Of a stretch of DNA of 21,961 nt, positions 8,055 through 15,049 are shown in pieces (within the stretch, counting starts at the first letter, position 1; every line of letters begins with the position of its first letter). Below the pieces are notes generated by a model that saw nothing but the letters and a program-made list of their open reading frames with translations, was not told the DNA's origin and searched no databases. The DNA comes from a bacterium. GTDB lineage: Bacteria; Patescibacteriota; Minisyncoccia; Minisyncoccales; GCA-002788555. Made by a program: the position numbers and the translations under genes. The DNA lies in assembly GCA_021158595.1 (NCBI GenBank), contig JAGGUF010000046.1, positions 1 through 21,961 on the forward strand, written 5' to 3'.

Positions 8055-8067
8055 AATATCTCATTTA

Positions 8068-8097
8068 AAAACCTCTCTTGTTGTTGAGAGAGGTTTT
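8068..8097 (-). terminator. hairpin between murL and the Gre gene (terminator-like)
   Basis: An 11-bp perfect stem (8068-8078 with 8087-8097) and an 8-base loop. Read on the minus strand it ends in GGTTTTT, compatible with Rho-independent termination of the murL transcript; on the plus strand a T-rich stretch also follows. It lies only 14 bases before the Gre start, so it could also be an attenuator in that gene's leader. Confidence 0.5.
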
Positions 8098-8263
8098 GGT
8101 TTGTTTTTGTTATTCTTTATTTAACCTTAGGTATGAACAAATCCAAAACCCCTCCTTCTTTTAGGGATAAAAATACAAAACCAAATTAAATGTTTAATCT
8201 TCTTATTCATATTTTCTATGGTTTTAGTTTAAATCTCTAAAAAATTTTGTCAAGAGAGGGCGA
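8098..8263. other. intergenic region with a weak minus-strand promoter candidate
   Basis: About 165 bases of AT-rich sequence between the hairpin and the murL stop. The only signal seen is a minus-strand TTGACA (plus-strand TGTCAA, 8248-8253) with TAAACT 16 bases downstream (8226-8231). This could serve the Gre/M49-like pair with a leader of about 165 bases. No ORF or RNA gene is recognisable. Confidence 0.35.
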
Positions 8264-9682
8264 TTATATATAAAGCCGAGATTTTTGTTTGAGGAGTTTT
8301 TCGAACTCTTTTGGGAGACAATGATTTTTATTCCAAGAGTTTATTATTTTTTTTGATTCTTTATCCAGGCTTGGGTATTTTGGCAAAATTCTTTTTTCAA
8401 AATATTTTAAGAGAAATGGGAGATCAACCCTTTTGGGTTCTTTTTTCAATTTCAGTTTTTTCCAACTAAGATAAAAAGCGACTAAGGTTTCTTTTTTGGT
8501 TCCTACACACTCAAAGGGTTTAAAGTCTTTCTGTCCGATTAATTGTTTCATTATAGGAAGAAGATTTCTTTTCTTGAAGAGGTCTTGACCAAAAATTTTT
8601 ATTAGAACAAACTTTTCTAAGAAGGGATATAAGATACTGAAAACAAATAGGCACTTAGGACAATTACAGCACCATTTTTCAGTGGGTTTTTTTGTGCCAG
8701 AGTAGGTCTTATAAGCCTCATTGCAACTTAAAAAGGCAGAAAAATATTGAGAATATCTTGAAAAACATTTGGCAATCTGTATCTCATACAAGGGCCTTAA
8801 AAAACTAAAATACTCAAGGTCTTCTATAAGATATTTTTTGGAGTAATTTCTGAATTTTTTTTCAAAATCAAAACTTTTTGACCATTGATGGTTAATAATC
8901 TTTCCTAAATATTTTAAATTTCCTTCATTGGCACTTCTTTCATTGCAAAAGGCAACATATTTGAAGTCAAAAATCAAGGCCAATAGGGCGCTCAAAAAAG
9001 CAAGATATCCTGAGAAGGGAGTATGACCATCAAGAAACCCCTTTCGGTTCAGTTCTAATAGATTTTTATCAATAGACCTTTTGACAATGATTGGTTTTTT
9101 AAAATTGGCAATTTTTATTATTTTTTTGCTTGCCCCGGTTGGATTTAAAGAAAAACAGTTAATCTCCTTTTTAGATTTTTTCAAAATTTCCAAACCCACT
9201 ATCGAATCTTTTCCTCCTCCTACTGGTACCAAAATCTTATTTTTATTCAAAGGTTTTTTATAGACTTTCAATCGTTTTGTTTGACTCCTTGAATTAATTT
9301 TTAAAAAGTTTGCCCTTTTAAAATTGATTTTATTTTTATAAAAGAACTCTCCCATTCCATTAATAATTAGATTCTGCCACCATCTGATCTGGTTTCTATC
9401 CAGCCTTCCTTTTTTAATTTCAATTTCGGGAGAGCAGGTGAGTTTCCAGTAACTTATCATTTCAATCAGCCCTAAATGAAAAACAAGATTGTCCAATATT
9501 TCTTTTTTGAGTTTTTGAACCCTTTCTCTTTTGACATTTTTTATGATAATTTTAGGATGAAAGAAAAAAGAAGGAGGAATTTCAAACCCAAACCAGATTT
9601 TTAGGTCTTTTCCAACAATTGTGTAGAAGTATTTCTTATAAATAAATCTGGGATATTTTTTTCTTAAAGATTCAGGATTCAT
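8264..9682 (-). CDS. murL: UDP-MurNAc-L-Ala-L-Glu epimerase (MurL)
   Basis: A 472-aa protein with an ATP-pyrophosphatase-like P-loop, VPVGGGKDS (152-160). It also has blocks I recognise from MurL: NERSANEGN (247-255), NHQWSKSF (264-271), SFLRPLYEIQIA (293-304), SCNEAY (319-324), the cysteine cluster CCNCPKC (338-344) and FECVG (390-394). MurL, described in Xanthomonas, uses ATP to epimerise the terminal L-Glu of UDP-MurNAc-L-Ala-L-Glu to D-Glu. It works with MurD2 and replaces the MurI/MurD route for bringing D-glutamate into peptidoglycan. MurD2 is not in the window, but murC and a class A PBP are. It lies 19 bases downstream of the DciA-like gene and shares its promoter. The chief alternative, a generic PP-loop tRNA-modifying enzyme, fits the remaining motifs less well. 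Confidence 0.8.
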   Translation of the reverse strand: MNPESLRKKYPRFIYKKYFYTIVGKDLKIWFGFEIPPSFFFHPKIIIKNVKRERVQKLKKEILDNLVFHLGLIEMISYWKLTCSPEIEIKKGRLDRNQIRWWQNLIINGMGEFFYKNKINFKRANFLKINSRSQTKRLKVYKKPLNKNKILVPVGGGKDSIVGLEILKKSKKEINCFSLNPTGASKKIIKIANFKKPIIVKRSIDKNLLELNRKGFLDGHTPFSGYLAFLSALLALIFDFKYVAFCNERSANEGNLKYLGKIINHQWSKSFDFEKKFRNYSKKYLIEDLEYFSFLRPLYEIQIAKCFSRYSQYFSAFLSCNEAYKTYSGTKKPTEKWCCNCPKCLFVFSILYPFLEKFVLIKIFGQDLFKKRNLLPIMKQLIGQKDFKPFECVGTKKETLVAFYLSWKKLKLKKEPKRVDLPFLLKYFEKRILPKYPSLDKESKKIINSWNKNHCLPKEFEKLLKQKSRLYI

Positions 9683-9701
9683 TGTTTAGTCTTAAAAGAG
9701 A

Positions 9702-9968
9702 TTAAACTCTTTTGATTATTATCTCTTTGATTACTTCTTCATTGAATCTTTTATTAATCTCCTTTTTGATTTCCTCTTTTTTAAAGGAAAGTTCCTGGGC
9801 TACGACAGGGTTGCGGGTCTTGATGAAGAGTTTCTTCTGTTGTAAAGAAAGATCTTCAACACCAAAACCACTCAGAGTTTTTTTTATTATCTGGGCTTGA
9901 AAGTTGTTTTTTATTTCTGGTCGAGAGTTTAGTTTTGACAAGAGATTGTTGAGATTTATCCAGGACAT
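9702..9968 (-). CDS. DciA/DUF721-like small protein
   Basis: An 88-aa protein whose C-terminal half (LFIKTRNPVVAQELSFKKEE and what follows, about residues 47-88) matches the KH-like DUF721 domain. Diagnostic features are the beta-strand, the VVAQELSF helix and the KEEIKKEIN segment. DUF721 proteins include DciA, the ancestral loader/operator of the replicative helicase DnaB in bacteria without DnaC or DnaI. This copy is nearly domain-only, lacking the long tail of larger DciA proteins. It is the first gene behind a strong minus-strand promoter and is followed by murL. The family call rests on a short sequence, and a replication role is inferred from the family only. Confidence 0.6.
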   Translation of the reverse strand: MSWINLNNLLSKLNSRPEIKNNFQAQIIKKTLSGFGVEDLSLQQKKLFIKTRNPVVAQELSFKKEEIKKEINKRFNEEVIKEIIIKRV

Positions 9969-9989
9969 AGGTTTCTTATGGCATATTTA

Positions 9990-10018
9990 ACTATAAGATT
10001 CTGAATAGGGCTTGTCAA
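9990..10018 (-). promoter_or_regulatory. promoter of the dciA-like/murL operon
   Basis: On the minus strand a perfect TTGACA (10013-10018) is followed after exactly 17 bases by TATAGT (9990-9995). The expected start is near 9983, leaving a leader of about 15 bases before the ATG at 9968. This is one of the best sigma-70-type matches in the window. Confidence 0.65.
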
Positions 10019-10040
10019 ATAGAAAAAAATAAGAGAGAAT
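10012..10040 (+). promoter_or_regulatory. possible promoter of the class A PBP gene
   Basis: TTGTCA (10012-10017), a 17-base spacer and GAGAAT (10035-10040). It overlaps the -35 box of the divergent promoter, so the two transcription units may compete. An AGGGA at 10044-10048 sits seven bases before the ATG at 10056 and would serve as ribosome binding site only if transcription starts further upstream than predicted. Confidence 0.35.
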
Positions 10041-10055
10041 AATAGGGATAAATTT

Positions 10056-12611
10056 ATGCCTTTTCGAAAATATTATAGATTAACCATTCCGGAATCCGAA
10101 AAAAGGACTAGACAACAGAGCCAGAAAAAATTTCCTCTTCTTTTAAAGATTGGAGGCTGGCTTTTTATTTTCTTATTTCTTTCTGGAATAGGAATCTTTG
10201 CTTATTTTGCCAGTCAACTTCCTAATCCCGAAGAGTTTGAGGAAAGATTTATTGTTCAATCTACAAAAATCTATGACCGCACTGGTTCTGAACTCCTATA
10301 TGATGCCGCAAAGAATATAAAAAGAACATACGTGCCTTTGGAGGAGATCTCACCCTATCTTCAGAAGGCCACCATTGCTGCTGAGGACGCAGATTTTTAC
10401 AAACATCCCGGAATTGATCTTAAGGCAACATTGAGGGCACTCTTTTTTGATTTATTTTATAGAAAGAGAGGAATTCAGGGTGGTTCAACCATTACCCAGC
10501 AGTTTATAAAAAATGCAATGCTGGTAGAAAGAAACAAAAAGGGAGAGATAATAGGTCCTGCTCCAAGGACCATTTCAAGAAAGATTAAAGAAGCCATACT
10601 GGCTCTTGAGATAGAAAGAAGATATTCAAAAGATAAGATTTTAGAGTTTTATCTAAACGAGGTCTGTTATGGTTCTGTTCTTTATGGGGCTGAGGAGGCC
10701 TCCCAACACTATTTTCAAAAACCAGCAAAGGATTTAACATTAGCGGAAGCCGCTACTTTAGCAAGCCTTACCCGTTCTCCTACCTATTATCTCAAAAATC
10801 CTGAGAGAAGGGAGAAAAGAAAGAACTGGATTTTAGACCGAATGCTCAAATTAGGATTTATTTCAAAAGAGGAAGGAGAGAAGGCAAAAAAGGAGGAAAT
10901 AGCCTTAAAGATCAACTCCCCTGAAGTGAAGGCCCCTTATTTTACCAGAGAGGTAGAAAGGCAACTTTTGGATATGTATGGAGAAAGATATCCTCAGATG
11001 GGGCTTAAGGTTTTTACTACTTTAGATTATAACCTTCAAAGAATTGCCGAGCAGACAATTTCTGAATGGTCTCCCAGACTTGAGAAGTGGTATGGAGCAA
11101 GAAATGCAGCCTTGGTTTCAATTAATCCCAACAATGGAGAGATTTTGGCAATGGTTGGAGGAAGGAATTTCAAAGAGTCAGAGGTTAATATCTGGACACC
11201 TGAAATAGAGGCATCTTTTCAATCTCCTGGTTCTGCTTTTAAGCCTATTGTTTATGCTACTGCCTTTAAGAAGGGCTATACTCCTAATACAATTTTATGG
11301 GATGTAAAAACCAATTTTGGAGGAGATCCCCCTTACACTCCAGACAACTATGACCTTAAACAAAGAGGTCCGGTAAAGATGAAAGAGGCACTAGCCCAGA
11401 GTTTAAATATCCCAGCAGTCAAAACCCTTTATTTGGCAGGGATTAATGAGGTGGTAGATACGGCAAAAAGTATGGGAATGATAGAGAGTTTTAGAAATTA
11501 CGAGGATACTGGACTTTCAATGGCAATTGGAGGAAAGGATATTGTTCCTTTAGAGTTGGTATCTGCCTATGGGGTTTTTGCTACAGAGGGGATTCGTTAT
11601 CTACCCCATTATATCTTAAGGATTGAAAATTCAAAGGGGGAAGTAGTTTATCAGCCAGAGCCTCATCCTATTAAGGTATTAAGTCCTGAAATCTGTCGAG
11701 AAATAAATGCGATTTTATCTGATAATAGTCTAAGAGCACCAATGTTTGGCTCGAGATCCTGGCTTAACTTAGGACCTTGGGCTGCTGTCAAAACAGGAAC
11801 CTCAACCAATCAAAAGGGCAAGGTAATTGATGCCTGGACAATTGGTTATACCAGAGATTTGGTAACCGGAGTCTGGGTAGGAAATAATAGAAATGAGCCA
11901 ATGTATGGACGAATCAGTGGTGCTACTGGTGCCGGTCCTATCTGGCATTCCTTTATGAAAGAAGTTACAAAAGACAAACCCCATCAAGGTTTTCCGCCTT
12001 TAAAAGAAATTAGAACCGGAAAATTCTTTCTGGATGGATTTCTTGCAAAAAAGACCCTAAAGATAGATAAGATATCTAACAAATTGGCTACCTCAATGAC
12101 TCCTCCTGATTTAGTAGAGGAAAGAGAGTTCTTTGAGCCTCATTGCATTCTCTTTTGGATAAACAAAGATGATCCTCAGGGGGAACCTCCTAAAAATCCT
12201 TCCGCTGATCCTATGTTTAAAAATTGGGAAGAAGCAGTGCAGAGATGGGCAGAGGCAGCCGGAGGTAAGTTTTATGCACCAACTGAAGAGGATGATATTC
12301 ATACTCAAGCCAATAAGCCAAAAATCGAGATAATCTCGAAAGGTATTACTCCAAAAGAGAATGAAGATGGAGAAGAGGTTCCCTTAGAAGAGAGAAAAGT
12401 CAATTTCTCGATAAAAATTACTGCTCCCTTAGGAGTAAAAGAGATTGAGGTTTTATTGGATGGTAACACTCTTACCAAGACTGAGACTACTGAGACCCTT
12501 TACTCTTTTACCTATGATATAAAGAATATAGGAGAAAGAGATCAATACAATTTTAAGATTATTGTCACTGATTCTGCAGAGAATAAAACAGAAACAGAGT
12601 TGAGTATTTGA
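10056..12611 (+). CDS. class A penicillin-binding protein (glycosyltransferase/transpeptidase, PBP1A-like)
   Basis: Polymerises and cross-links peptidoglycan at the outer face of the membrane. The 851 residues comprise a short basic cytoplasmic tail, one membrane segment (about 31-51), a GT51 glycosyltransferase domain and a transpeptidase domain. GT51 marks are AAEDADFYKHPG (108-119, catalytic Glu110), QGGSTITQQ (141-149) and the KILEFYLNE region (194-202). Transpeptidase motifs are SAFK (393-396, acyl-serine Ser393), SLN (449-451) and KTG (579-581), all intact. A C-terminal extension from about residue 770 to the end looks like a beta-sandwich (Ig/Big-like). It ends in TGA. The gene stands alone on its strand, divergent from the dciA-like/murL operon and convergent with yraN, with 18 bases between stops. 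Confidence 0.96.
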   Translation: MPFRKYYRLTIPESEKRTRQQSQKKFPLLLKIGGWLFIFLFLSGIGIFAYFASQLPNPEEFEERFIVQSTKIYDRTGSELLYDAAKNIKRTYVPLEEISPYLQKATIAAEDADFYKHPGIDLKATLRALFFDLFYRKRGIQGGSTITQQFIKNAMLVERNKKGEIIGPAPRTISRKIKEAILALEIERRYSKDKILEFYLNEVCYGSVLYGAEEASQHYFQKPAKDLTLAEAATLASLTRSPTYYLKNPERREKRKNWILDRMLKLGFISKEEGEKAKKEEIALKINSPEVKAPYFTREVERQLLDMYGERYPQMGLKVFTTLDYNLQRIAEQTISEWSPRLEKWYGARNAALVSINPNNGEILAMVGGRNFKESEVNIWTPEIEASFQSPGSAFKPIVYATAFKKGYTPNTILWDVKTNFGGDPPYTPDNYDLKQRGPVKMKEALAQSLNIPAVKTLYLAGINEVVDTAKSMGMIESFRNYEDTGLSMAIGGKDIVPLELVSAYGVFATEGIRYLPHYILRIENSKGEVVYQPEPHPIKVLSPEICREINAILSDNSLRAPMFGSRSWLNLGPWAAVKTGTSTNQKGKVIDAWTIGYTRDLVTGVWVGNNRNEPMYGRISGATGAGPIWHSFMKEVTKDKPHQGFPPLKEIRTGKFFLDGFLAKKTLKIDKISNKLATSMTPPDLVEEREFFEPHCILFWINKDDPQGEPPKNPSADPMFKNWEEAVQRWAEAAGGKFYAPTEEDDIHTQANKPKIEIISKGITPKENEDGEEVPLEERKVNFSIKITAPLGVKEIEVLLDGNTLTKTETTETLYSFTYDIKNIGERDQYNFKIIVTDSAENKTETELSI

Positions 12612-12629
12612 GATTTTTGAAAAATTAGA

Positions 12630-13004
12630 TTAGCGATAATCAGAGATTGCATTTTTGGTGTGTCTTAATCGGTATTTTCTTTTACCTATCTGTTCTATTC
12701 CGATAACATCAATCTGCCAGGTCTGATCAGAAGGATATTTTTTCTCCCAAAGATACATTTTCGCTGCTCTGATTAGTTTTTTCTTCTTTTGAGGGGTGAT
12801 TTCTTCTTCAGGAAGAAATCCAGATTTTTCGTGAGATTGGCCAATGGTTTTTACCTCTACAAAAACAACATCGTTGCCTTTTTTGGCTACAATATCAAGT
12901 TCACCCCAAGGCTTTCTGTAGTTTCGTTCAAGAATCTTGTATTTCTTTCTTTGAAGATAATTTGCCGCAATTTCTTCACCGATTTGCCCTAATGACTTAC
13001 TCAT
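12630..13004 (-). CDS. yraN: YraN family protein (UPF0102)
   Basis: A 124-aa protein of normal family length. It has the restriction-endonuclease-like core: GQIGEEIAANYLQ at the N-terminus (6-18), GELDIVA (34-40) and VFVEVKT (47-53), giving the nuclease-type Glu/Asp...Glu-X-Lys pattern (E35, D37, E50, K52). YraN proteins are widespread, and their role is poorly known; a nuclease function in DNA processing is suggested by the fold. The start lies 16 bases from the divergent smpB start. TAAAAT on the minus strand (13011-13016) is six bases before the ATG and could be a -10 box for a leaderless transcript, with no convincing -35. Confidence 0.9.
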   Translation of the reverse strand: MSKSLGQIGEEIAANYLQRKKYKILERNYRKPWGELDIVAKKGNDVVFVEVKTIGQSHEKSGFLPEEEITPQKKKKLIRAAKMYLWEKKYPSDQTWQIDVIGIEQIGKRKYRLRHTKNAISDYR

Positions 13005-13020
13005 TATAAGATTTTAACAT

Positions 13021-13467
13021 ATGAAGCCTATTGTAAACAAACGCGCTTATTTTGACTACGAGATTTTAGAAAAATACGAGGCCGGAATTGAACTTTTAGG
13101 CAATGAGGTAAAATCAATAAAAAAGGGTCAGGTTTCTCTTAAGGGTTCATTTGTCATTATTAAAAAAGATGAGGTTTATCTTTTAAATGCTCATATTTCT
13201 CCTTATCAGGTTAAAAACACTCCTTCCAATTACAATCCCTTTCGAACCAGAAGACTGCTCTTGCACAAAAGTGAGATTAAGGGTTTAATAGGAAAGGTAA
13301 AACAAAAAGGCTTGACATTGGTACCTTTAAAACTTTATACTAAAGGAGGAAGGATAAAGATAGAAATAGGGTTGGCACGAGCAAGGAAAAAGGTAGATAA
13401 GAGAGAAAAGATCAAAGAGAGAGAAATTAAAAGAGAGATGGAAAGAGTTTTAAAGAATGAAATTTAA
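13021..13467 (+). CDS. smpB: SsrA-binding protein (SmpB)
   Basis: Binds tmRNA and brings alanyl-tmRNA to stalled ribosomes for trans-translation. The 148-aa protein shows the SmpB pattern: NKRAYFDYEILEKYEAGIEL near the N-terminus, GNEVKSIKKGQVSLKGSF (about 23-40), LNAHISPY, the RTRRLLLHK segment (about 75-83), and a highly basic Lys/Arg/Glu C-terminal tail that folds in the decoding centre. No Shine-Dalgarno sequence is visible, and the ATG follows a short AT-rich spacer. The tmRNA gene begins two bases after its stop, so partner protein and RNA are probably co-transcribed. Confidence 0.97.
   Translation: MKPIVNKRAYFDYEILEKYEAGIELLGNEVKSIKKGQVSLKGSFVIIKKDEVYLLNAHISPYQVKNTPSNYNPFRTRRLLLHKSEIKGLIGKVKQKGLTLVPLKLYTKGGRIKIEIGLARARKKVDKREKIKEREIKREMERVLKNEI
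13312..13341 (+). promoter_or_regulatory. possible internal promoter for ssrA inside smpB
   Basis: A perfect TTGACA (13312-13317) and TATACT (13336-13341) are separated by 18 bases, inside the smpB coding region. A start near 13348 would leave about 120 bases of 5' leader to be removed by RNase P at the tmRNA 5' end. It would allow high tmRNA expression independent of smpB. Confidence 0.4.
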
Positions 13468-13469
13468 AT

Positions 13470-13858
13470 GGGGATGAGAGGTCTCGATAGGATATTCTTC
13501 TTAAAATGGGCAGGCTGAGGCTGATCAAATCCTCATAAAAATTTGATCAAAACAAAGTGCAAACCTAATTGAAAAGGCAAAAAGCGCTATTGCCTCGGCA
13601 TTTAGCGCTCCAGCCTTGTCTCTCGCTTAATGCGAGACATCTAATCTTTCGATTCTCGATAGAAAGATTGGGTGTAATATTTTCTCGAGATAGACAGTTT
13701 CTTTTTCGGTTCAGAAGAAACTGTCGAAAGAATCTGAACCGGGGTTATGAGGATTTTTGTCTAATTTTTTACCTCGTAATCCTACTCAAATTAGACTAAG
13801 CCTGTAAACCTATTTTAAGAGAATATCCTGGACGTGGGTTCAAATCCCACCATCTCCA
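13470..13858 (+). ncRNA. ssrA: transfer-messenger RNA (tmRNA)
   Basis: Rescues stalled ribosomes together with SmpB. The acceptor stem pairs GGGGATG (13470-13476) with CATCTCC (13851-13857), with A13858 as discriminator; the T-arm GTGGG-TTCAAAT-CCCAC precedes it. A long P2 helix joins the 5' AGGATATTCT/CAGGC region to the 3' GCCTG/GAATATCCT region. All four pseudoknots are visible. PK1 is TGAGG/CCTCA with GATCAAAT/ATTTGATC. PK2 is AATCTTTC/GAAAGATT with TCTCGA/TCGAGA. PK3 is GACAGTTTCTT/AAGAAACTGTC with CGGTTCAG/CTGAACCG. PK4 is TTATGAGG/CCTCGTAA with TCTAATTT/AAATTAGA. No CCA is encoded (ACA follows the stem), so it must be added after processing. The 5' end is two bases after smpB, and infC starts 24 bases after the 3' end. 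Confidence 0.97.
13559..13630 (+). other. tmRNA proteolysis-tag reading frame
   Basis: The resume codon is GCA (13559-13561), followed by AAC as in many bacteria. The frame runs 23 codons to TAA (13628-13630). The tag begins ANLIEKAKSA and ends APALSLA, so it is Ala/Ser-rich with a hydrophobic small-residue terminus suited to ClpXP-type recognition. The stop codon sits in the loop of a TCTCGC/GCGAGA hairpin, the usual position of tmRNA helix 5. The resume point is assigned by sequence analogy. Confidence 0.8.
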
Positions 13859-13882
13859 CACTTTATTTTTAATTTTTTAACT

Positions 13883-14392
13883 TTGAAGATTCCACGCATT
13901 AATCATCAGATAAGAGCGAAAGAGGTAAGGCTTATTTCTGAGAATGGAGCCAATCTGGGCGTTTTTCCCTTTGAGAAAGCGCTCCAATATGCTAAGGAGC
14001 GCAATTTAGATTTAATAGAGGTGTCCAAAAACGCTGTTCCTCCGGTTTGTAAGGTAATGGATTTTGGGAAGTATCTTTATCAGCAGAAGAAGAAAACCAA
14101 AGGACAGAGAAAAAAGCAAAAAATAGGAAGGTTAAAAAGCGTTCGCATTTCTCCCCGAATTGCTGAGCATGATTTTGAGACCAAGGCCAGTTTGGTAAAA
14201 AAATTTCTTTCAAAAGGTTACAGGGTAAGAATAGAAATGTTTCTTAAAGGAAGAGAAAAGGCCCTTTCAGACTTTGCCAAAGAGAAGTTAGAGGACTTCC
14301 TTAAAAAGATTAGCACTGAAATGGAGATAAAAACAGAAGGAGAAATAAAAAGAATTCCTCGAGGAATGGAGGTGATTATAAGTAGAAAGTAG
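13883..14392 (+). CDS. infC: translation initiation factor IF-3 (InfC)
   Basis: Binds the 30S subunit, checks the initiator tRNA-start codon match and prevents premature joining of 50S. The 169-aa protein has the N-domain signature PRIN..IRAKEVRLI (about 4-18), LGVFPFEKAL, LDLIEVS (38-44) and PPVCKVMDFGKY (52-63). A basic linker and the C-domain (ISPRIAEHDFETK, 106-118; ending RGMEVIISRK) follow. No ATG exists before the conserved N-terminus: the start is TTG (13883) or ATT (13889 or 13865). Non-canonical infC starts are known, E. coli using ATT for autoregulation by IF-3. No Shine-Dalgarno is seen. It heads the classical infC-rpmI-rplT cluster and lies directly after ssrA without an intervening terminator. 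Confidence 0.96.
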   Translation: MKIPRINHQIRAKEVRLISENGANLGVFPFEKALQYAKERNLDLIEVSKNAVPPVCKVMDFGKYLYQQKKKTKGQRKKQKIGRLKSVRISPRIAEHDFETKASLVKKFLSKGYRVRIEMFLKGREKALSDFAKEKLEDFLKKISTEMEIKTEGEIKRIPRGMEVIISRK

Positions 14393-14401
14393 TTAAAAAC
14401 T

Positions 14402-14608
14402 ATGAAGACCCGAAAATCAATTATCAAACGTTTTAAATTTACAAAATCAGGAAAGATACTTTATCGGCCAGTAGGCCAGAATCATTTTAGATCAAAAAAG
14501 TCTGGAAAAAAAATTCGTCAGACCCGGGGCTGGGTGGAATTGGATAAGAGCATGGCTAAAAAGATCAAGAAGTTATTATTTTTTGCCCCTCGGAAGAAGA
14601 AAGATTAA
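14402..14608 (+). CDS. rpmI: 50S ribosomal protein L35 (bL35)
   Basis: A 68-aa basic protein of the large subunit. It shows the usual MKTRKS...KRFK.T.SGKI start, then the central N-H-F-R-S-K-K-S-G-K-K-I-R stretch and an LPF-like end modified to LLFFAPRKKKD. It follows infC by nine bases and precedes rplT by nine. The order infC-rpmI-rplT is conserved across bacteria and supports the call. Confidence 0.95.
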   Translation: MKTRKSIIKRFKFTKSGKILYRPVGQNHFRSKKSGKKIRQTRGWVELDKSMAKKIKKLLFFAPRKKKD

Positions 14609-14617
14609 TTATAACTT

Positions 14618-14995
14618 ATGGTCAGAGTAAAACGTTCAAAAACAGCCAAGAAAAAAAGAAAGAAAACCTTAAAGGCAACCAAGGGTTTCAAGTGGGGAAG
14701 AAAGGCAAAGTATAAGGCGGCAAAAGAGGCTTTAATGCATGCCTTAACTTATCAGTATCGAGATCGGAGAAGAAAAAAAAGAGAATTTAGAGCCCTTTGG
14801 CAGACAAAAATCAATGCCGCCTGTAGAGAACTTGGTTTAACCTATAGTAAATTTGTCAACCTTCTCAAGAGAAATAAAGTCGAACTGGATCGGAAGATTT
14901 TAGCAGATTTGGCCGAGAACAGGCCTGAGGTTTTTCAAGAGATAGTAAAAAAAGTAACCGCTTTTCAGGAAGATAAAGAAAATAGCCAGCCTTAG
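14618..14995 (+). CDS. rplT: 50S ribosomal protein L20 (bL20)
   Basis: A 125-aa rRNA-binding protein needed for early 50S assembly; in other bacteria it represses its own operon. It shows the very basic N-terminal extension (MVRVKRSKTAKKKRK), the KATKGFKWGRKAKYKAAKEA segment (about 19-38), YRDRRRKKREFRALW (47-61) and INAACRELGLTYS (64-76). A short acidic tail (QEDKENSQP) makes it slightly longer than usual. No L20-binding leader can be present between ssrA and infC, because that gap has only about 24 bases; control through an upstream site is therefore not evident here. Confidence 0.97.
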   Translation: MVRVKRSKTAKKKRKKTLKATKGFKWGRKAKYKAAKEALMHALTYQYRDRRRKKREFRALWQTKINAACRELGLTYSKFVNLLKRNKVELDRKILADLAENRPEVFQEIVKKVTAFQEDKENSQP

Positions 14996-15026
14996 AGACT
15001 CCTTTCCAAAGGTGGTTTTTAGTCTC
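14995..15026 (+). terminator. terminator-like nested hairpin after rplT
   Basis: CCTTT/AAAGG (15001-15005 with 15008-15012) is followed by TGGTTTTT, and an outer GAGACT/AGTCTC pairing (14995-15000 with 15021-15026) can enclose it. It lies at the end of the smpB-ssrA-infC-rpmI-rplT run, facing the convergent MGMT gene. The inner stem is short, so efficiency is uncertain. Confidence 0.4.
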
Positions 15027-15049
15027 CACATATTTTACCCAAAAGAATT

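Noticed and set aside
8264..9682. TilS, QueC or ThiI-type PP-loop enzyme
   Set aside because: The P-loop is shared, but the remaining conserved blocks and cysteine pattern fit MurL.
13569..13799. 76-codon plus-strand open frame between smpB and infC
   Set aside because: It lies wholly inside the tmRNA, whose helices and pseudoknots explain the sequence; its frame differs from the tag frame.
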